A DNA stretch of 64,000 nt from Scandinavium sp036271055 (lineage in GTDB: Bacteria > Pseudomonadota > Gammaproteobacteria > Enterobacterales > Enterobacteriaceae): the NCBI RefSeq assembly GCF_036271055.1, contig NZ_DATBBJ010000099.1, positions 62,001-126,000 on the forward strand, read 5' to 3'. The position numbers were made by a program, and so were the translations under genes. Under the pieces are notes generated by a model. That model saw only the letters and a list, made by a program, of their open reading frames with translations. It made no database searches and had not been told where the DNA came from. Within the stretch, counting starts at the first letter, position 1. Every line of letters starts with the position of its first letter. Below, in pieces: positions 14,089 to 23,556 of this stretch.

Positions 14089-16067
14089 AAGCTGTCGTAT
14101 TCGCCTATCACGACATGGGTTGCACGGGCATTCAAGCCCTGCTTGACGCCGGATATGACATCGCGGCGATCTTCACGCATCCGGATAACGCCAGTGAAAA
14201 CCATTTCTTTGGTTCCGTGGCGCGTCTCGCTGCCGAGCAAGGGATTGCCGTTTATGCGCCGGAAGATGTGAATCACCCGCTGTGGGTCGAACGCATTCAG
14301 GCCATGGCTCCTGACATGATTTTCTCCTTCTATTATCGCAACCTGTTGAGCGATGCGATCCTCAGCACCGCGCGTCATGGCGCGTTCAATCTTCACGGTT
14401 CACTGCTGCCGAAATACCGTGGCCGCGCGCCGCTGAACTGGGCACTGGCAAATGGTGAGAAAGAAACCGGCGTTACATTACACCGCATGGTGAAGCGTGC
14501 CGATGCGGGCAACATTGTGGCTCAGCAGGCTGTGGCAATTGATGAAGCCGATGTGGCATTGACGTTGCACCGTAAACTTTGCGCGACTGCACAAACGCTG
14601 TTGCGTGACACGCTGCCGCTGATCGCGTCAGGCAACATCACTGAAACCGTACAGGACGAAAGTCAGGCGAGCACTGTACGTGGTCGCACGCCGGAGGATG
14701 GGCGTCTGAACTGGGAACAATCCGCCGAATCGCTGCATAACCTGGTGCGTGCGGTTTCTGATCCATGGCCGGGCGCATTTGGTTTTGTCGGCACTAACAA
14801 ATTTATCGTCTGGAAATCTCGCGTGCGCCATGACGTTGCCACCGCGAAACCGGGCACTGTGATGTCGGTGAATCCGCTGGTGGTTGCCTGTGGTAACGGC
14901 GCGCTGGAAATTATCACCGGTCAGACTGAGAAAGGCGTCTACATGCAGGGCGCACAACTGGCACAGGCTTTGGGTCTGGTGACGAGCGCACTGTTATCGA
15001 GTAAACCTTTTGTCGCCGTAAAACGCCGCACCCGCGTGCTGATCCTTGGTGTGAACGGATTTATCGGTAACCATCTGACCGAGCGCCTGCTGGCAGACGA
15101 TAACTATGAAATCTATGGTCTGGATATCGGGTCTGACGCGATCAGCCGTTTCCTCGACTGCCCACGTTTCCACTTCGTTGAAGGCGACATCAGCATTCAC
15201 TCCGAGTGGATCGAATATCACATTAAGAAATGTGATGTGGTACTGCCGCTGGTAGCGATTGCGACGCCGATTGAGTACACCCGTAACCCGCTGCGTGTGT
15301 TCGAACTCGATTTCGAAGAAAACCTGAAAATCATCCGTGACTGCGTGAAGTACAACAAGCGCATCATCTTCCCGTCGACGTCCGAAGTGTACGGCATGTG
15401 CACCGACAACAACTTCGACGAAGACGCTTCGAATCTGGTGGTTGGGCCAATCAACAAACAGCGCTGGATTTACTCCGTGTCTAAGCAACTATTGGACCGT
15501 GTGATTTGGGCGTATGGCGACAAAGAAGGGCTGAAATTCACGCTGTTCCGTCCGTTTAACTGGATGGGGCCGCGTCTGGATAACCTGAATGCGGCGCGTA
15601 TCGGTAGCTCCCGCGCGATTACTCAGTTGATCCTGAATCTGGTGGAAGGCTCGCCAATCAAGCTGATCGAAGGCGGCAAACAGAAACGCTGCTTTACTGA
15701 TATCAGCGACGGTATCGAAGCGCTGTTCCGTATTATCGAGAACAAAGAAGGCCGCTGCGACGGGCAAATCATCAACATCGGTAACCCGGATAACGAAGCG
15801 AGCATCAAAGAGTTGGCAGAAATGCTGCGCGATTGCTTCGAACGTCACCCGCTGCGTAATCAGTTCCCTCCGTTTGCGGGCTTCCGCGAAGTGGAGAGCA
15901 GCGATTACTATGGCAAAGGTTATCAGGACGTTGAGCACCGCAAGCCGAGTATCCGCAATGCGAAACGTTGCCTCGACTGGCAGCCAACGGTGGAAATGCA
16001 GCAAACGGTTGAGCAGACCCTGGACTTCTTCCTGCGCACTGTAGAGTTAACGGAAACCCCGAAATGA
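14085..16067 (+). CDS. arnA: Bifunctional UDP-L-Ara4N formyltransferase / UDP-glucuronate decarboxylase
   Basis: 660 residues, the E. coli length. The N-terminal formyltransferase domain (about 1-305) has the NLHGSLLPKYRGRAP motif with the catalytic Asn and His. The C-terminal NAD-dependent decarboxylase domain (about 315-660) begins with LILGVNGFIGNHL and carries PSTSEVYG plus the YSVSK tyrosine/lysine pair. It oxidatively decarboxylates UDP-GlcA and formylates the later UDP-L-Ara4N. Overlaps arnC and arnD by four bases each. Confidence 0.98.
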   Translation: MKAVVFAYHDMGCTGIQALLDAGYDIAAIFTHPDNASENHFFGSVARLAAEQGIAVYAPEDVNHPLWVERIQAMAPDMIFSFYYRNLLSDAILSTARHGAFNLHGSLLPKYRGRAPLNWALANGEKETGVTLHRMVKRADAGNIVAQQAVAIDEADVALTLHRKLCATAQTLLRDTLPLIASGNITETVQDESQASTVRGRTPEDGRLNWEQSAESLHNLVRAVSDPWPGAFGFVGTNKFIVWKSRVRHDVATAKPGTVMSVNPLVVACGNGALEIITGQTEKGVYMQGAQLAQALGLVTSALLSSKPFVAVKRRTRVLILGVNGFIGNHLTERLLADDNYEIYGLDIGSDAISRFLDCPRFHFVEGDISIHSEWIEYHIKKCDVVLPLVAIATPIEYTRNPLRVFELDFEENLKIIRDCVKYNKRIIFPSTSEVYGMCTDNNFDEDASNLVVGPINKQRWIYSVSKQLLDRVIWAYGDKEGLKFTLFRPFNWMGPRLDNLNAARIGSSRAITQLILNLVEGSPIKLIEGGKQKRCFTDISDGIEALFRIIENKEGRCDGQIINIGNPDNEASIKELAEMLRDCFERHPLRNQFPPFAGFREVESSDYYGKGYQDVEHRKPSIRNAKRCLDWQPTVEMQQTVEQTLDFFLRTVELTETPK

Positions 16068-16960
16068 TGCGAAAAGTTGGCTTACGCGTTGATGTGGACA
16101 CCTTTCGCGGCACTCGCGATGGTGTGCCACGGCTGCTGGACATTTTTCAGAAGCACGACATTCAGGCCAGCTTTTTCTTTAGTGTCGGGCCGGACAACAT
16201 GGGGCGCCACTTGTGGCGCCTGTTAAAGCCTAAGTTTCTGTGGAAGATGCTGCGCTCACGCGCGGCATCGCTGTATGGCTGGGATATCCTGCTGGCGGGC
16301 ACTGCCTGGCCGGGGAAAATCATCGGTCAGGCGAACGCCGACGTCATTCGCGCCACGGCCAAAGTGCATGAAGTCGGGCTTCACGCCTGGGATCATCATC
16401 GTTGGCAACTCTGGAGCGGCGTCTGGAACGAGACACAGCTGGAAGATGAAATTGGTCGCGGCTTGCAAGCGCTGGAAGCGATTGTCGGTTCAACCGTCAC
16501 CTGTTCAGCCGTTGCGGGCTGGCGGGCGGATGAACGCGTCGTCAAAGTCAAAGAGGGCTTTGAATTTCTCTACAACAGCGACTGTCGCGGTACGCGTCCT
16601 TTCCTGCCGGTTCTCGACAATGGCACGACAGGCACGGTGCAAATCCCGGTGACGTTACCGACGTGGGATGAGGCCGTGGGCAGCAGCGTCAGTGCAGAAG
16701 ACTTTAACGACTGGCTGATTGAGCGCATCCACAAAGACAGAGGCGTTCCGGTTTACACCATTCATGCAGAAGTGGAAGGGATTATCGGCGCTGAACAATT
16801 TGAGAACCTGATACGGCAAGCGGCGGAAGAGGGCATCACGTTTTGCCCGCTGAGCCAGCTGTTACCGGATGATTTTAGTACGTTGCCCAAAGGGAATGTG
16901 GTGCGCGGAGAACTGGCGGGCCGGGAAGGCTGGTTAGGGCAAGAACAATTATTGGGTTAA
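16064..16960 (+). CDS. arnD: 4-deoxy-4-formamido-L-arabinose-phosphoundecaprenol deformylase
   Basis: 298 residues. A polysaccharide-deacetylase-fold enzyme starting MMRKVGLRVDVDTFRG, where the two Asp form the metal/catalytic site, with HAWDHHRWQ supplying metal His residues. It removes the formyl group from Und-P-L-Ara4FN so the sugar can be flipped and transferred. It overlaps arnA by four bases and is separated from arnT by five. Confidence 0.96.
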   Translation: MMRKVGLRVDVDTFRGTRDGVPRLLDIFQKHDIQASFFFSVGPDNMGRHLWRLLKPKFLWKMLRSRAASLYGWDILLAGTAWPGKIIGQANADVIRATAKVHEVGLHAWDHHRWQLWSGVWNETQLEDEIGRGLQALEAIVGSTVTCSAVAGWRADERVVKVKEGFEFLYNSDCRGTRPFLPVLDNGTTGTVQIPVTLPTWDEAVGSSVSAEDFNDWLIERIHKDRGVPVYTIHAEVEGIIGAEQFENLIRQAAEEGITFCPLSQLLPDDFSTLPKGNVVRGELAGREGWLGQEQLLG

Positions 16961-16965
16961 GGCTG

Positions 16966-18621
16966 ATGAAATCCTTACGTTTAAGCGTGTCACTGCTGTT
17001 TTTATTCGCGCTCTATTATGTGGTTCCCCTGAATTTTCGCCTGCTTTGGCAGCCGGATGAAACCCGCTATGCGGAGATCAGCCGCGAAATGCTGGCCTCC
17101 GGCAACTGGATCGTGCCGCATTTCCTCGGCCTGCGTTATTTTGAAAAACCGATTGCCGGATACTGGATTAACAGTATCGGGCAGTGGCTCTTTGGTCATG
17201 GCAATTTTGCCGTGCGTTTTGGCGTGGTGTTCTCCACGGCCTGTACCGCGCTGTTGGTCGGCTGGCTGGCGTGGAAACTCTGGCAGGATAAACGCACCGC
17301 CATCCTCTCTGCCGTCATTTTTCTGACTGCTTTCCTTGTGTACGGCATCGGCACTTATGCGGTGCTCGACCCGATGATCACTCTGTGGTTAGTGCTGTCG
17401 ATGTGCAGTTTTTGGGGCGCATCGCAGTCAGCTACCCGCAGCGGGAAACTTGGCGGCTACGTACTGCTGGGCATTGCCTGCGGCATGGGTGTCATGACCA
17501 AAGGTTTTCTGGCGCTGGCGGTGCCGGTTCTCGGCGTGCTGCCGTGGGTTATCACGCAGAAACGCTGGAAAGAGGTGTTGCTTTGGGGATGGGTTGCGGT
17601 GCTGGTGTGTATTCTCACCGTGCTGCCGTGGGGCCTGGCGATCGCCCATCGTGAACCGGATTTCTGGCGCTACTTCTTCTGGGTAGAACACGTCCAGCGT
17701 TTCGCGCAAAGCGACGCGCAGCATAAAGCGCCGTTCTGGTACTACATTCCGTTCCTGATTGCCGGGAGTTTGCCGTGGCTGGCGTTGTTGCCCGGCGCGT
17801 TGAAAACGGGCTGGAAAGCCAGCGACACACAGCGCAGCACCTTTTATCTGTTGGGCTGGATTGTGATGCCGTTCCTGTTCTTCAGCATCGCCAAAGGCAA
17901 GCTGCCGACTTACATTCTGCCGTGCTTTGCACCGTTGGCGATGTTGATGGCGCGTTATGCCATTGACGCTGCCGACAGAGGCGCGAAAGCGCTGCGCTAT
18001 AACGGCTTTATCAACATCGCTTTCGGTCTGACGGGACTGGTCGCGGTGCTGGTGGTGTCACCGTGGGGACCCATGGCGAAACCGGTATGGAACAGCATTG
18101 AGCTGTATAAATGCCTGCTGGCGGCGGTAGGGTTTGCCGTCTGGGCGCTAATGGGCTGGCTGTCGATTCGCGACGGCGTGAAAGGCTGGGTGCTGGCGGC
18201 GTGTTGCCCACTGGGTATCGCGTTGCTGGTCGGCTTCGCGATTCCGGACAGAGTCATCGACAGCAAGCAGCCGCAGTTCATCACCGATATCGTCAGTGAA
18301 CAGCTTACGCCAAGTCGGTATGTGCTCACCAACAGCGTAGGTGTGGCCGCCGGGCTGGCGTGGCAGTTACAACGTAGCGACATCATCATGTTCGGCCAGC
18401 AGGGCGAACTGAAGTACGGTTTGGCGTACCCGGATGCGCAGGGGCGATTCTTTGAAAAATCAGATTTCGAAAGCTGGTTAGCAAAGCATCGCAGTGAAGG
18501 TCCGGTGTCGCTGGTGCTACAGTTGGACAAAGGACAAAAGCTGGAGGAGCTTGGCTTGCCGAAACCCGATAACGTCTACGTGATGAGCCGGATGGTCTTT
18601 GTGCAGTATCTGCCGAAATGA
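16966..18621 (+). CDS. arnT: Undecaprenyl-phosphate L-Ara4N:lipid A transferase
   Basis: 551 residues, family 83 glycosyltransferase of GT-C type with about a dozen membrane segments. The N-terminal periplasmic loop has the conserved PDETRYAEISREM motif with the catalytic Asp, followed by RYFEKPIAGYW. It transfers L-Ara4N from undecaprenyl phosphate to lipid A phosphates at the periplasmic face of the inner membrane. The start ATG 16966 has a modest ribosome binding site; the end overlaps arnE by four bases. Confidence 0.97.
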   Translation: MKSLRLSVSLLFLFALYYVVPLNFRLLWQPDETRYAEISREMLASGNWIVPHFLGLRYFEKPIAGYWINSIGQWLFGHGNFAVRFGVVFSTACTALLVGWLAWKLWQDKRTAILSAVIFLTAFLVYGIGTYAVLDPMITLWLVLSMCSFWGASQSATRSGKLGGYVLLGIACGMGVMTKGFLALAVPVLGVLPWVITQKRWKEVLLWGWVAVLVCILTVLPWGLAIAHREPDFWRYFFWVEHVQRFAQSDAQHKAPFWYYIPFLIAGSLPWLALLPGALKTGWKASDTQRSTFYLLGWIVMPFLFFSIAKGKLPTYILPCFAPLAMLMARYAIDAADRGAKALRYNGFINIAFGLTGLVAVLVVSPWGPMAKPVWNSIELYKCLLAAVGFAVWALMGWLSIRDGVKGWVLAACCPLGIALLVGFAIPDRVIDSKQPQFITDIVSEQLTPSRYVLTNSVGVAAGLAWQLQRSDIIMFGQQGELKYGLAYPDAQGRFFEKSDFESWLAKHRSEGPVSLVLQLDKGQKLEELGLPKPDNVYVMSRMVFVQYLPK

Positions 18622-18956
18622 TCACCGCGCTTTCCCTGCTGCTGGCAAGTCTTCTGAGCTGTGCCGGACAGTTGTGCCAGAAACAAGCCACTCGCCCGGC
18701 GAAATCCGGGCGGCGTGGGCAGCATATCGTTTTGTGGCTGGGGTTGGCGCTGCTGGCGCTGGGCGGCGGAATGGCGCTGTGGCTGGTGGTATTACAGCGT
18801 TTACCCGTGGGTATTGCTTACCCGATGCTAAGCCTGAATTTTGTTTGGGTCACACTGGCTGCGCGCTTCATCTGGCATGAACCGGTATCGCGCCGCCACT
18901 GGCTCGGCGTCGGGCTGATTATTCTGGGGATTCTGGTACTGGGAGGCAGTCGCTAA
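18618..18956 (+). CDS. arnE: Und-P-L-Ara4N flippase subunit ArnE
   Basis: 112 residues with four hydrophobic segments of the SMR/EmrE-like fold. It pairs with ArnF to move Und-P-L-Ara4N across the inner membrane. Start ATG overlaps arnT stop as ATGA and the last base of its stop codon is the first base of arnF. Confidence 0.95.
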   Translation: MITALSLLLASLLSCAGQLCQKQATRPAKSGRRGQHIVLWLGLALLALGGGMALWLVVLQRLPVGIAYPMLSLNFVWVTLAARFIWHEPVSRRHWLGVGLIILGILVLGGSR

Positions 18957-19327
18957 TGGGGATTCTCTGGGCGCTACTCAGTGTTGTTCTGGTCAGCGTG
19001 GCACAACTGTTGCTGCGAAGTGCGATGGTCACATTGCCTGCGGTAAGCGACATTGGCACGCTGCTGTGGCATTTACTGCAATTCAAGCCCGGCACAGCAT
19101 CACTATTCCTTGGGCTGTGCGGCTATCTGTCATCAATGGTGTGCTGGTTCTTCGCGCTGCGCCAATTGCCGCTGGCAAAAGCTTATGCGCTGCTGAGTCT
19201 GAGCTATATCTCCGTTTGGGTTGCCGCATTATTACTGCAAAACGAAGCGTTTTCCTGGCAAGGGCTGGCAGGTGTTCTGCTGGTCATGGTGGGAGTGATG
19301 ACGATTTTTGCGCCTCAGCGGCGGTGA
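18956..19327 (+). CDS. arnF: Und-P-L-Ara4N flippase subunit ArnF
   Basis: 123 residues (128 in E. coli), four membrane helices, EmrE-like. Last gene of the arn operon. Its start overlaps the arnE stop codon by one base (TAATG), a typical coupled junction. It is convergent with acpT across a short repeat. Confidence 0.94.
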   Translation: MGILWALLSVVLVSVAQLLLRSAMVTLPAVSDIGTLLWHLLQFKPGTASLFLGLCGYLSSMVCWFFALRQLPLAKAYALLSLSYISVWVAALLLQNEAFSWQGLAGVLLVMVGVMTIFAPQRR

Positions 19328-19330
19328 TTT

Positions 19331-19376
19331 TTGCCCGGCGACGCTTCGCTTGTACAGCCTACAGTGTGTAGGCCGC
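19331..19376. repeat. REP-like palindromic remnant between arnF and acpT
   Basis: GCCCGGCGACGCTTCGCTTG followed by CCTAC and a GTAGGCCGC segment resembles degenerate enterobacterial REP/BIME units; similar units occur at five other places in the window. Confidence 0.5.
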
Positions 19377-19377
19377 T

Positions 19378-19956
19378 TCAAGCCACGCGCTCAATCACGT
19401 CTGACGACAGACTAAACGGTGTTGGCGTACACACTGCCAGGCTTAGCCCGTCGGCCTGTAAATCACTGAGATGTAAATGCAGCGGCGCGGTGCTGTCGTA
19501 GCTGACAATCTGCCAGGCGCTGCCGCCGCGCTGTTTCACCATCGCTTCCTTTCGCGTCCAGATACGCCAGAACGCCGCCAGGCGGTGTTCTTCGGCTTCC
19601 TTTTCCATTTCCACATGTTCATGGCGAGTAAAGGTGGCGTTGGCAAGTTGCTGCCATTGCGGGCGCGGACGCAGCGCTTCGATATCGCAGCCCACTTCCC
19701 CTTCGTCGCTTAACAGCAGCGCAATATTATCGCCGCTGTGGCTCAGGTTGAACCACAGCGCGTGATGTTCATCGAACCCCGGTTTCCCTTGTTCGCCAAA
19801 ACGAAGCTCCGGCAACGGCGAGACGGCGTGGCAGAGCAACGCACGTCCGGCGAGCCAGGCGCTACGGCGCTTTCCGTCTGGCGCGTGTTCTGCAAGCGTT
19901 GACGGAATCGTCGCCAGACTGAGGGTCGAAATTTTCCCGAGGAACAGCCGATACAT
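19378..19956 (-). CDS. acpT: 4'-phosphopantetheinyl transferase AcpT
   Basis: 192 residues (195 in E. coli). The Sfp-type motifs are present: WFNLSHSGD, GCDIE (Mg-binding Asp/Glu) and FWRIWTRKEAMVKQ. It transfers phosphopantetheine from CoA to a Ser of acyl carrier proteins. It sits two bases after apeR at the end of the aryl polyene operon, so its natural substrates are most likely ApeE and ApeF. In E. coli K-12, which lacks this cluster, acpT is an orphan at the same locus. Confidence 0.93.
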   Translation of the reverse strand: MYRLFLGKISTLSLATIPSTLAEHAPDGKRRSAWLAGRALLCHAVSPLPELRFGEQGKPGFDEHHALWFNLSHSGDNIALLLSDEGEVGCDIEALRPRPQWQQLANATFTRHEHVEMEKEAEEHRLAAFWRIWTRKEAMVKQRGGSAWQIVSYDSTAPLHLHLSDLQADGLSLAVCTPTPFSLSSDVIERVA

Positions 19957-19958
19957 CT

Positions 19959-21188
19959 TTACTCCCAGCGTTTAATGACAATCGAGGTGTTGATCCCGCC
20001 GAAGGCGAAGTTGTTGCTTTGCAAAAACTCACAATCGATAGCCCGTGACTCTCCCATAATGTAGTCCAAATCGCCACATTGTTCGTCAGGCTGTTGCAGG
20101 TTTAAGGTCGGCGCAAACCACCCTTCGCGCATCATTTGCAGGCTCATCCACGCTTCCAGCGCACCGCATGCGCCGAGTGTGTGGCCGAAATAACTCTTCA
20201 GTGATGAAATCGGCGTACGGTTGCCAAACACGGCTGCAGTGGCCTGACTTTCAGCGATATCGCCGCGATCGGTCGCGGTGCCGTGGGCCGAAATATACCC
20301 GATATCCGACGGCGCAAGCCCCGCCTGACGCAGCGATTGTTCCATACAAATCTGCATCGTTTCCCGCTGAGGCTGCGTGATATGTGCCGCGTCGCAGTTG
20401 GTGGCGAAGCCTACGATTTCACCGTAAATGGTCGCGCCGCGCGCTTTCGCGTGTTCCAGTTCTTCCAGCACCAGTGTGCCTGCGCCTTCGCCAATCACTA
20501 AACCGTCACGGTTCACATCGAACGGCGACGGCGTGCTGGCTGGCGCATCGTTGCGCTGGCTGGTGGCAAACAGCGTATCAAACACCGCCGCTTCCGACGG
20601 GCAAAGTTCTTCCGCGCCACCTGCGACCATCACGGTTTGATAACCGTGGCGAATGGATTCATACGCGTAACCGATCGCCTGGCTGCCTGAAGTGCAGGCG
20701 CTGGAGGTCGGAATGACGCGCCCACGCAGGCCGAAGAACAGGCCCGTGTTGACGGCAGTAGTATGCGGCATCATCTGCACATAAGTGGTGCCGGTGATGT
20801 TGTTGGTATGCTTTTCGGTCAGCATAGTGGCGAATTCGCTTACCGGCCCGGTGCTCCCGGTCGATGAACCGTAGGCAATCCCGGTTTCGCCGTTGGTCAG
20901 GACCGGGTTATCAATCAGCCCGGCTTGTTCCAGCGCCAGTTCGCTCGCCCTTGTGGACATCAACGACACGCGGCCCATCGCACGAATGCGTTTGCGGGTG
21001 TAATGCGCAGGCAGCGAAAAATCATCAATCGGCGCGCCGAGCAGCGTATGCAGCCCGTCGTAAACCTGCCATTCCGGCATTTTACGCACTGCGTTCTGAT
21101 AGCTGCGCAGGCGTTCAGACACGCTCTGCCAGCTTTCGCCAAAGGCGGTGACGCCGCCCATTCCGGTGATCACGACACGACGACTCAT
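19959..21188 (-). CDS. apeR: Beta-ketoacyl-ACP synthase of the aryl polyene pathway
   Basis: 409 residues, FabF-like. The active-site Cys lies in SSACTSGSQAIGYA, with catalytic His in SAHGTATDRGD and SYFGHTLGACGA. In aryl polyene systems this KS acts beside the KS:CLF pair. It overlaps apeQ by four bases (ATGA). Distinguished from apeO by its longer C-terminus and position at the end of the operon. Confidence 0.88.
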   Translation of the reverse strand: MSRRVVITGMGGVTAFGESWQSVSERLRSYQNAVRKMPEWQVYDGLHTLLGAPIDDFSLPAHYTRKRIRAMGRVSLMSTRASELALEQAGLIDNPVLTNGETGIAYGSSTGSTGPVSEFATMLTEKHTNNITGTTYVQMMPHTTAVNTGLFFGLRGRVIPTSSACTSGSQAIGYAYESIRHGYQTVMVAGGAEELCPSEAAVFDTLFATSQRNDAPASTPSPFDVNRDGLVIGEGAGTLVLEELEHAKARGATIYGEIVGFATNCDAAHITQPQRETMQICMEQSLRQAGLAPSDIGYISAHGTATDRGDIAESQATAAVFGNRTPISSLKSYFGHTLGACGALEAWMSLQMMREGWFAPTLNLQQPDEQCGDLDYIMGESRAIDCEFLQSNNFAFGGINTSIVIKRWE

Positions 21189-21916
21189 AACATGCCCCCA
21201 TTGATGGAAATCACCTGGCGGGTGACGTAGCCCGCGATATCGGACATTAAATAGCTGGCAAGCCCGGCGACTTCATCGGCCTGGCCCATGCGTTTCATGG
21301 GGATGATATTCATCGCTTCTTTCAACGCCGCTTCTTCCATTTCGATCATCCCGGTGTCAATAAGCCCCGGCGCGATACAGTTGACGGTGATTTTGCGTTT
21401 CGCCAGTTCAATGGCGAGCGCTTTGGTCGCACCGATAATCCCGGCTTTTGCCGCGCTGTAGTTGACCTGGCCACGGTTGCCCATCAGCCCGGACACGGAT
21501 GACAGAGTAATAATACGACCGCCTTTGCGGGTCGAAATCATCGGCATGATGCACGGGTGAATCACGTTATAGAAGCTGTCGAGATTGGTGTGGATCACGC
21601 TGTCCCAATCGTCTTCGCTTAACGCCGGAAATGCGCCGTCACGGGTGATACCCGCGTTGCTCACCACGCCATACCATGCACCATGTTGTTCGATATCAGC
21701 TTCCAGCACTTCGCGGCACTGCTCACGATTGCCGACATCAAACTGCAACAGACGGCCCGCGCCTCCGGCTGTTTCGATGGCGCTGAGCGTTTCCTGTGCG
21801 CCAAGTTTATCGCTGTGATAATGCACGCCAACGGCAAATCCGTCGGCCGCCAGTTTGAGCGCAATCGCGCGGCCAATGCCTTTGCTGGCTCCGGTGACCA
21901 GAACTGAACGACTCAT
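21185..21916 (-). CDS. apeQ: 3-oxoacyl-ACP reductase (FabG-like) of the aryl polyene pathway
   Basis: 243 residues of the SDR family with TGASKGIG near residue 8, NAG, the catalytic Ser in LSSVSG and YSAAK (Tyr/Lys). It reduces the beta-keto group after each chain extension. Overlaps apeP and apeR by four bases each. Confidence 0.9.
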   Translation of the reverse strand: MSRSVLVTGASKGIGRAIALKLAADGFAVGVHYHSDKLGAQETLSAIETAGGAGRLLQFDVGNREQCREVLEADIEQHGAWYGVVSNAGITRDGAFPALSEDDWDSVIHTNLDSFYNVIHPCIMPMISTRKGGRIITLSSVSGLMGNRGQVNYSAAKAGIIGATKALAIELAKRKITVNCIAPGLIDTGMIEMEEAALKEAMNIIPMKRMGQADEVAGLASYLMSDIAGYVTRQVISINGGML

Positions 21917-22389
21917 GATGACGCTCCCTGTTGAAACAGCGTAGTTAATTCTTCGGTAGTGGGCTGGAAGGTGTTCACGCGCCCGGTGGCAAGCGGTTCA
22001 CCGCCTGCGGTAATCACGCAATCAAAGCTGCCGAAGCGTTCGTCCTGCATCAGCAGCGAAACGGTGATGTCGAGCACGCTGTCGGCGGCAAACTCGCCGG
22101 CCACGCATTTCAGCTCGCGCGCGCCCAGCACCATGCCCAGCGTGATCTGCGTTTCGCCTTTTTGCTGGCGGTGCCAGCCGGACCACACGCCGACAGTCTG
22201 CGCCATCAACTCCAGTGCATACCAGCCGGGCAGATTTCCACTGGCATCAACAAAGGGGGCCAGTACGCCCTGGCGGTTGACAGTTACCTGGCAAACGGCC
22301 TGTTCGTCGGTGACGTTTAGCACGCTTTCCAGCAACAGCATTGGCGCGTCGTGGGGCAGATATGCGCCCGGTGATAAATAGTGGCTCAT
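21913..22389 (-). CDS. apeP: Hotdog-fold dehydratase (3-hydroxydecanoyl-ACP dehydratase-like)
   Basis: 158 residues of the FabA/FabZ-like hotdog type (GNLPGWYALELMAQTVGVW is the active-site helix region). It dehydrates beta-hydroxyacyl-ACP; in characterised aryl polyene systems ApeP works in a complex with ApeI. Overlaps its neighbours by four bases on both sides. Confidence 0.85.
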   Translation of the reverse strand: MSHYLSPGAYLPHDAPMLLLESVLNVTDEQAVCQVTVNRQGVLAPFVDASGNLPGWYALELMAQTVGVWSGWHRQQKGETQITLGMVLGARELKCVAGEFAADSVLDITVSLLMQDERFGSFDCVITAGGEPLATGRVNTFQPTTEELTTLFQQGASS

Positions 22390-23555
22390 GCCATTCTCCC
22401 CAGCAAAATGCTGGCGTTGTTACCGCCAAAGGCGAAAGAATTCGACAAAATAACTGGACGTTCAAGCGGCTGCGGCGCGGTGATAATCCCGCAGGCGGGA
22501 AGCGTTTCGTCGGCGGGTGAATGGCTGAAATCCTGTGCAGGCAATGGCAAATTGCGGTCCAGAATCAACCAGCTCAGCGCCGCTTCGGTAATACCCGCCG
22601 CACCCAGCGTGTGCCCGGTCAGATGTTTGGTAGAACTGCACGGCACGCTTTCGCCAAACAGCGAATGAACAACCTGCGATTCCACCTGATCGTTCAGCGG
22701 CGTGGCGGTTCCGTGCAGATTGATATAGCCCACGTCCTGGGGCTTCAGTCCGGCATCGTTTAACGCCTGCTGAATCGCGCGGATAGCGCCTTCACCCTGC
22801 GGATGCGGGGCAGAAATATGGTGTGCGTCGCTGGATTCGCCCACGCCCAGCAGCGCAATCGGCTGTGGTTCGCGGGTGAGTAGCATCAGTGCCGCGCCTT
22901 CGCCGATGGTGATGCCGCAGCGATCACGCCCGAACGGCTGGCACAGCGTGGTGGACAAGGATTCTAAGCTATTGAAACCGTTGACCGGCATGCGGCTCAG
23001 GGTATCGGCTCCCCCGACAATTGCTACGTCGACCAGCCCGGCTTCAATCAGGCGGCGACCGCTAATCATCGCGCGAGCACTGGATGAACAGGCAGTTGAC
23101 AGCGTATAGGCCGGGCCTTCCAGATTCAGCCAATTACGCAGGAAGCGCGACGGGTCGCCCAGCTCTTGTTGCGCATAGCGCCACGCCACACTCTCTTTGC
23201 TATTCAGCTTCAGATTGGCGTGCATATCACCTTCATCGAGACCCGATGTGCTGGTGCCCATAATCACCGCCACGCGATCACGACCGAACCGGGCAATCGC
23301 CTCATCAACCTGCGGCTGAATTTGTTCCAGTGCTGCCAATAGCAGCTGATTATTCCGCGAGCGGTGAGCGGTGAATGCATCGGGGATCGCAGGCAACTCG
23401 CCCTCCACCCCGCCGAGCACGGCAGAGACATCGCCCTGCAACCAGCCTTCGCGCGGGCGCATACCTGGCGCGACGCCTGCGCACAGATTGGCGGTTATCT
23501 CATCCGCTGTGCGGCCCAGCGCGTTAATCATTCCTGTGGCAGCAATGTAGATCAT
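22386..23555 (-). CDS. apeO: Beta-ketoacyl-ACP synthase, KS partner of the chain-length factor
   Basis: 389 residues from ATG 23553-23555 (MIYIAATGMINALGRT); a longer frame to 23609 runs into apeN and is not used. The KS active site Cys is in STACSSSARAM, with catalytic His in NLHGTATPLND and KHLTGHTLGAAG. It forms the heterodimeric KS:CLF with ApeC in known aryl polyene systems. One base separates it from apeN. Confidence 0.88.
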   Translation of the reverse strand: MIYIAATGMINALGRTADEITANLCAGVAPGMRPREGWLQGDVSAVLGGVEGELPAIPDAFTAHRSRNNQLLLAALEQIQPQVDEAIARFGRDRVAVIMGTSTSGLDEGDMHANLKLNSKESVAWRYAQQELGDPSRFLRNWLNLEGPAYTLSTACSSSARAMISGRRLIEAGLVDVAIVGGADTLSRMPVNGFNSLESLSTTLCQPFGRDRCGITIGEGAALMLLTREPQPIALLGVGESSDAHHISAPHPQGEGAIRAIQQALNDAGLKPQDVGYINLHGTATPLNDQVESQVVHSLFGESVPCSSTKHLTGHTLGAAGITEAALSWLILDRNLPLPAQDFSHSPADETLPACGIITAPQPLERPVILSNSFAFGGNNASILLGRMA

Positions 23556-23556
23556 C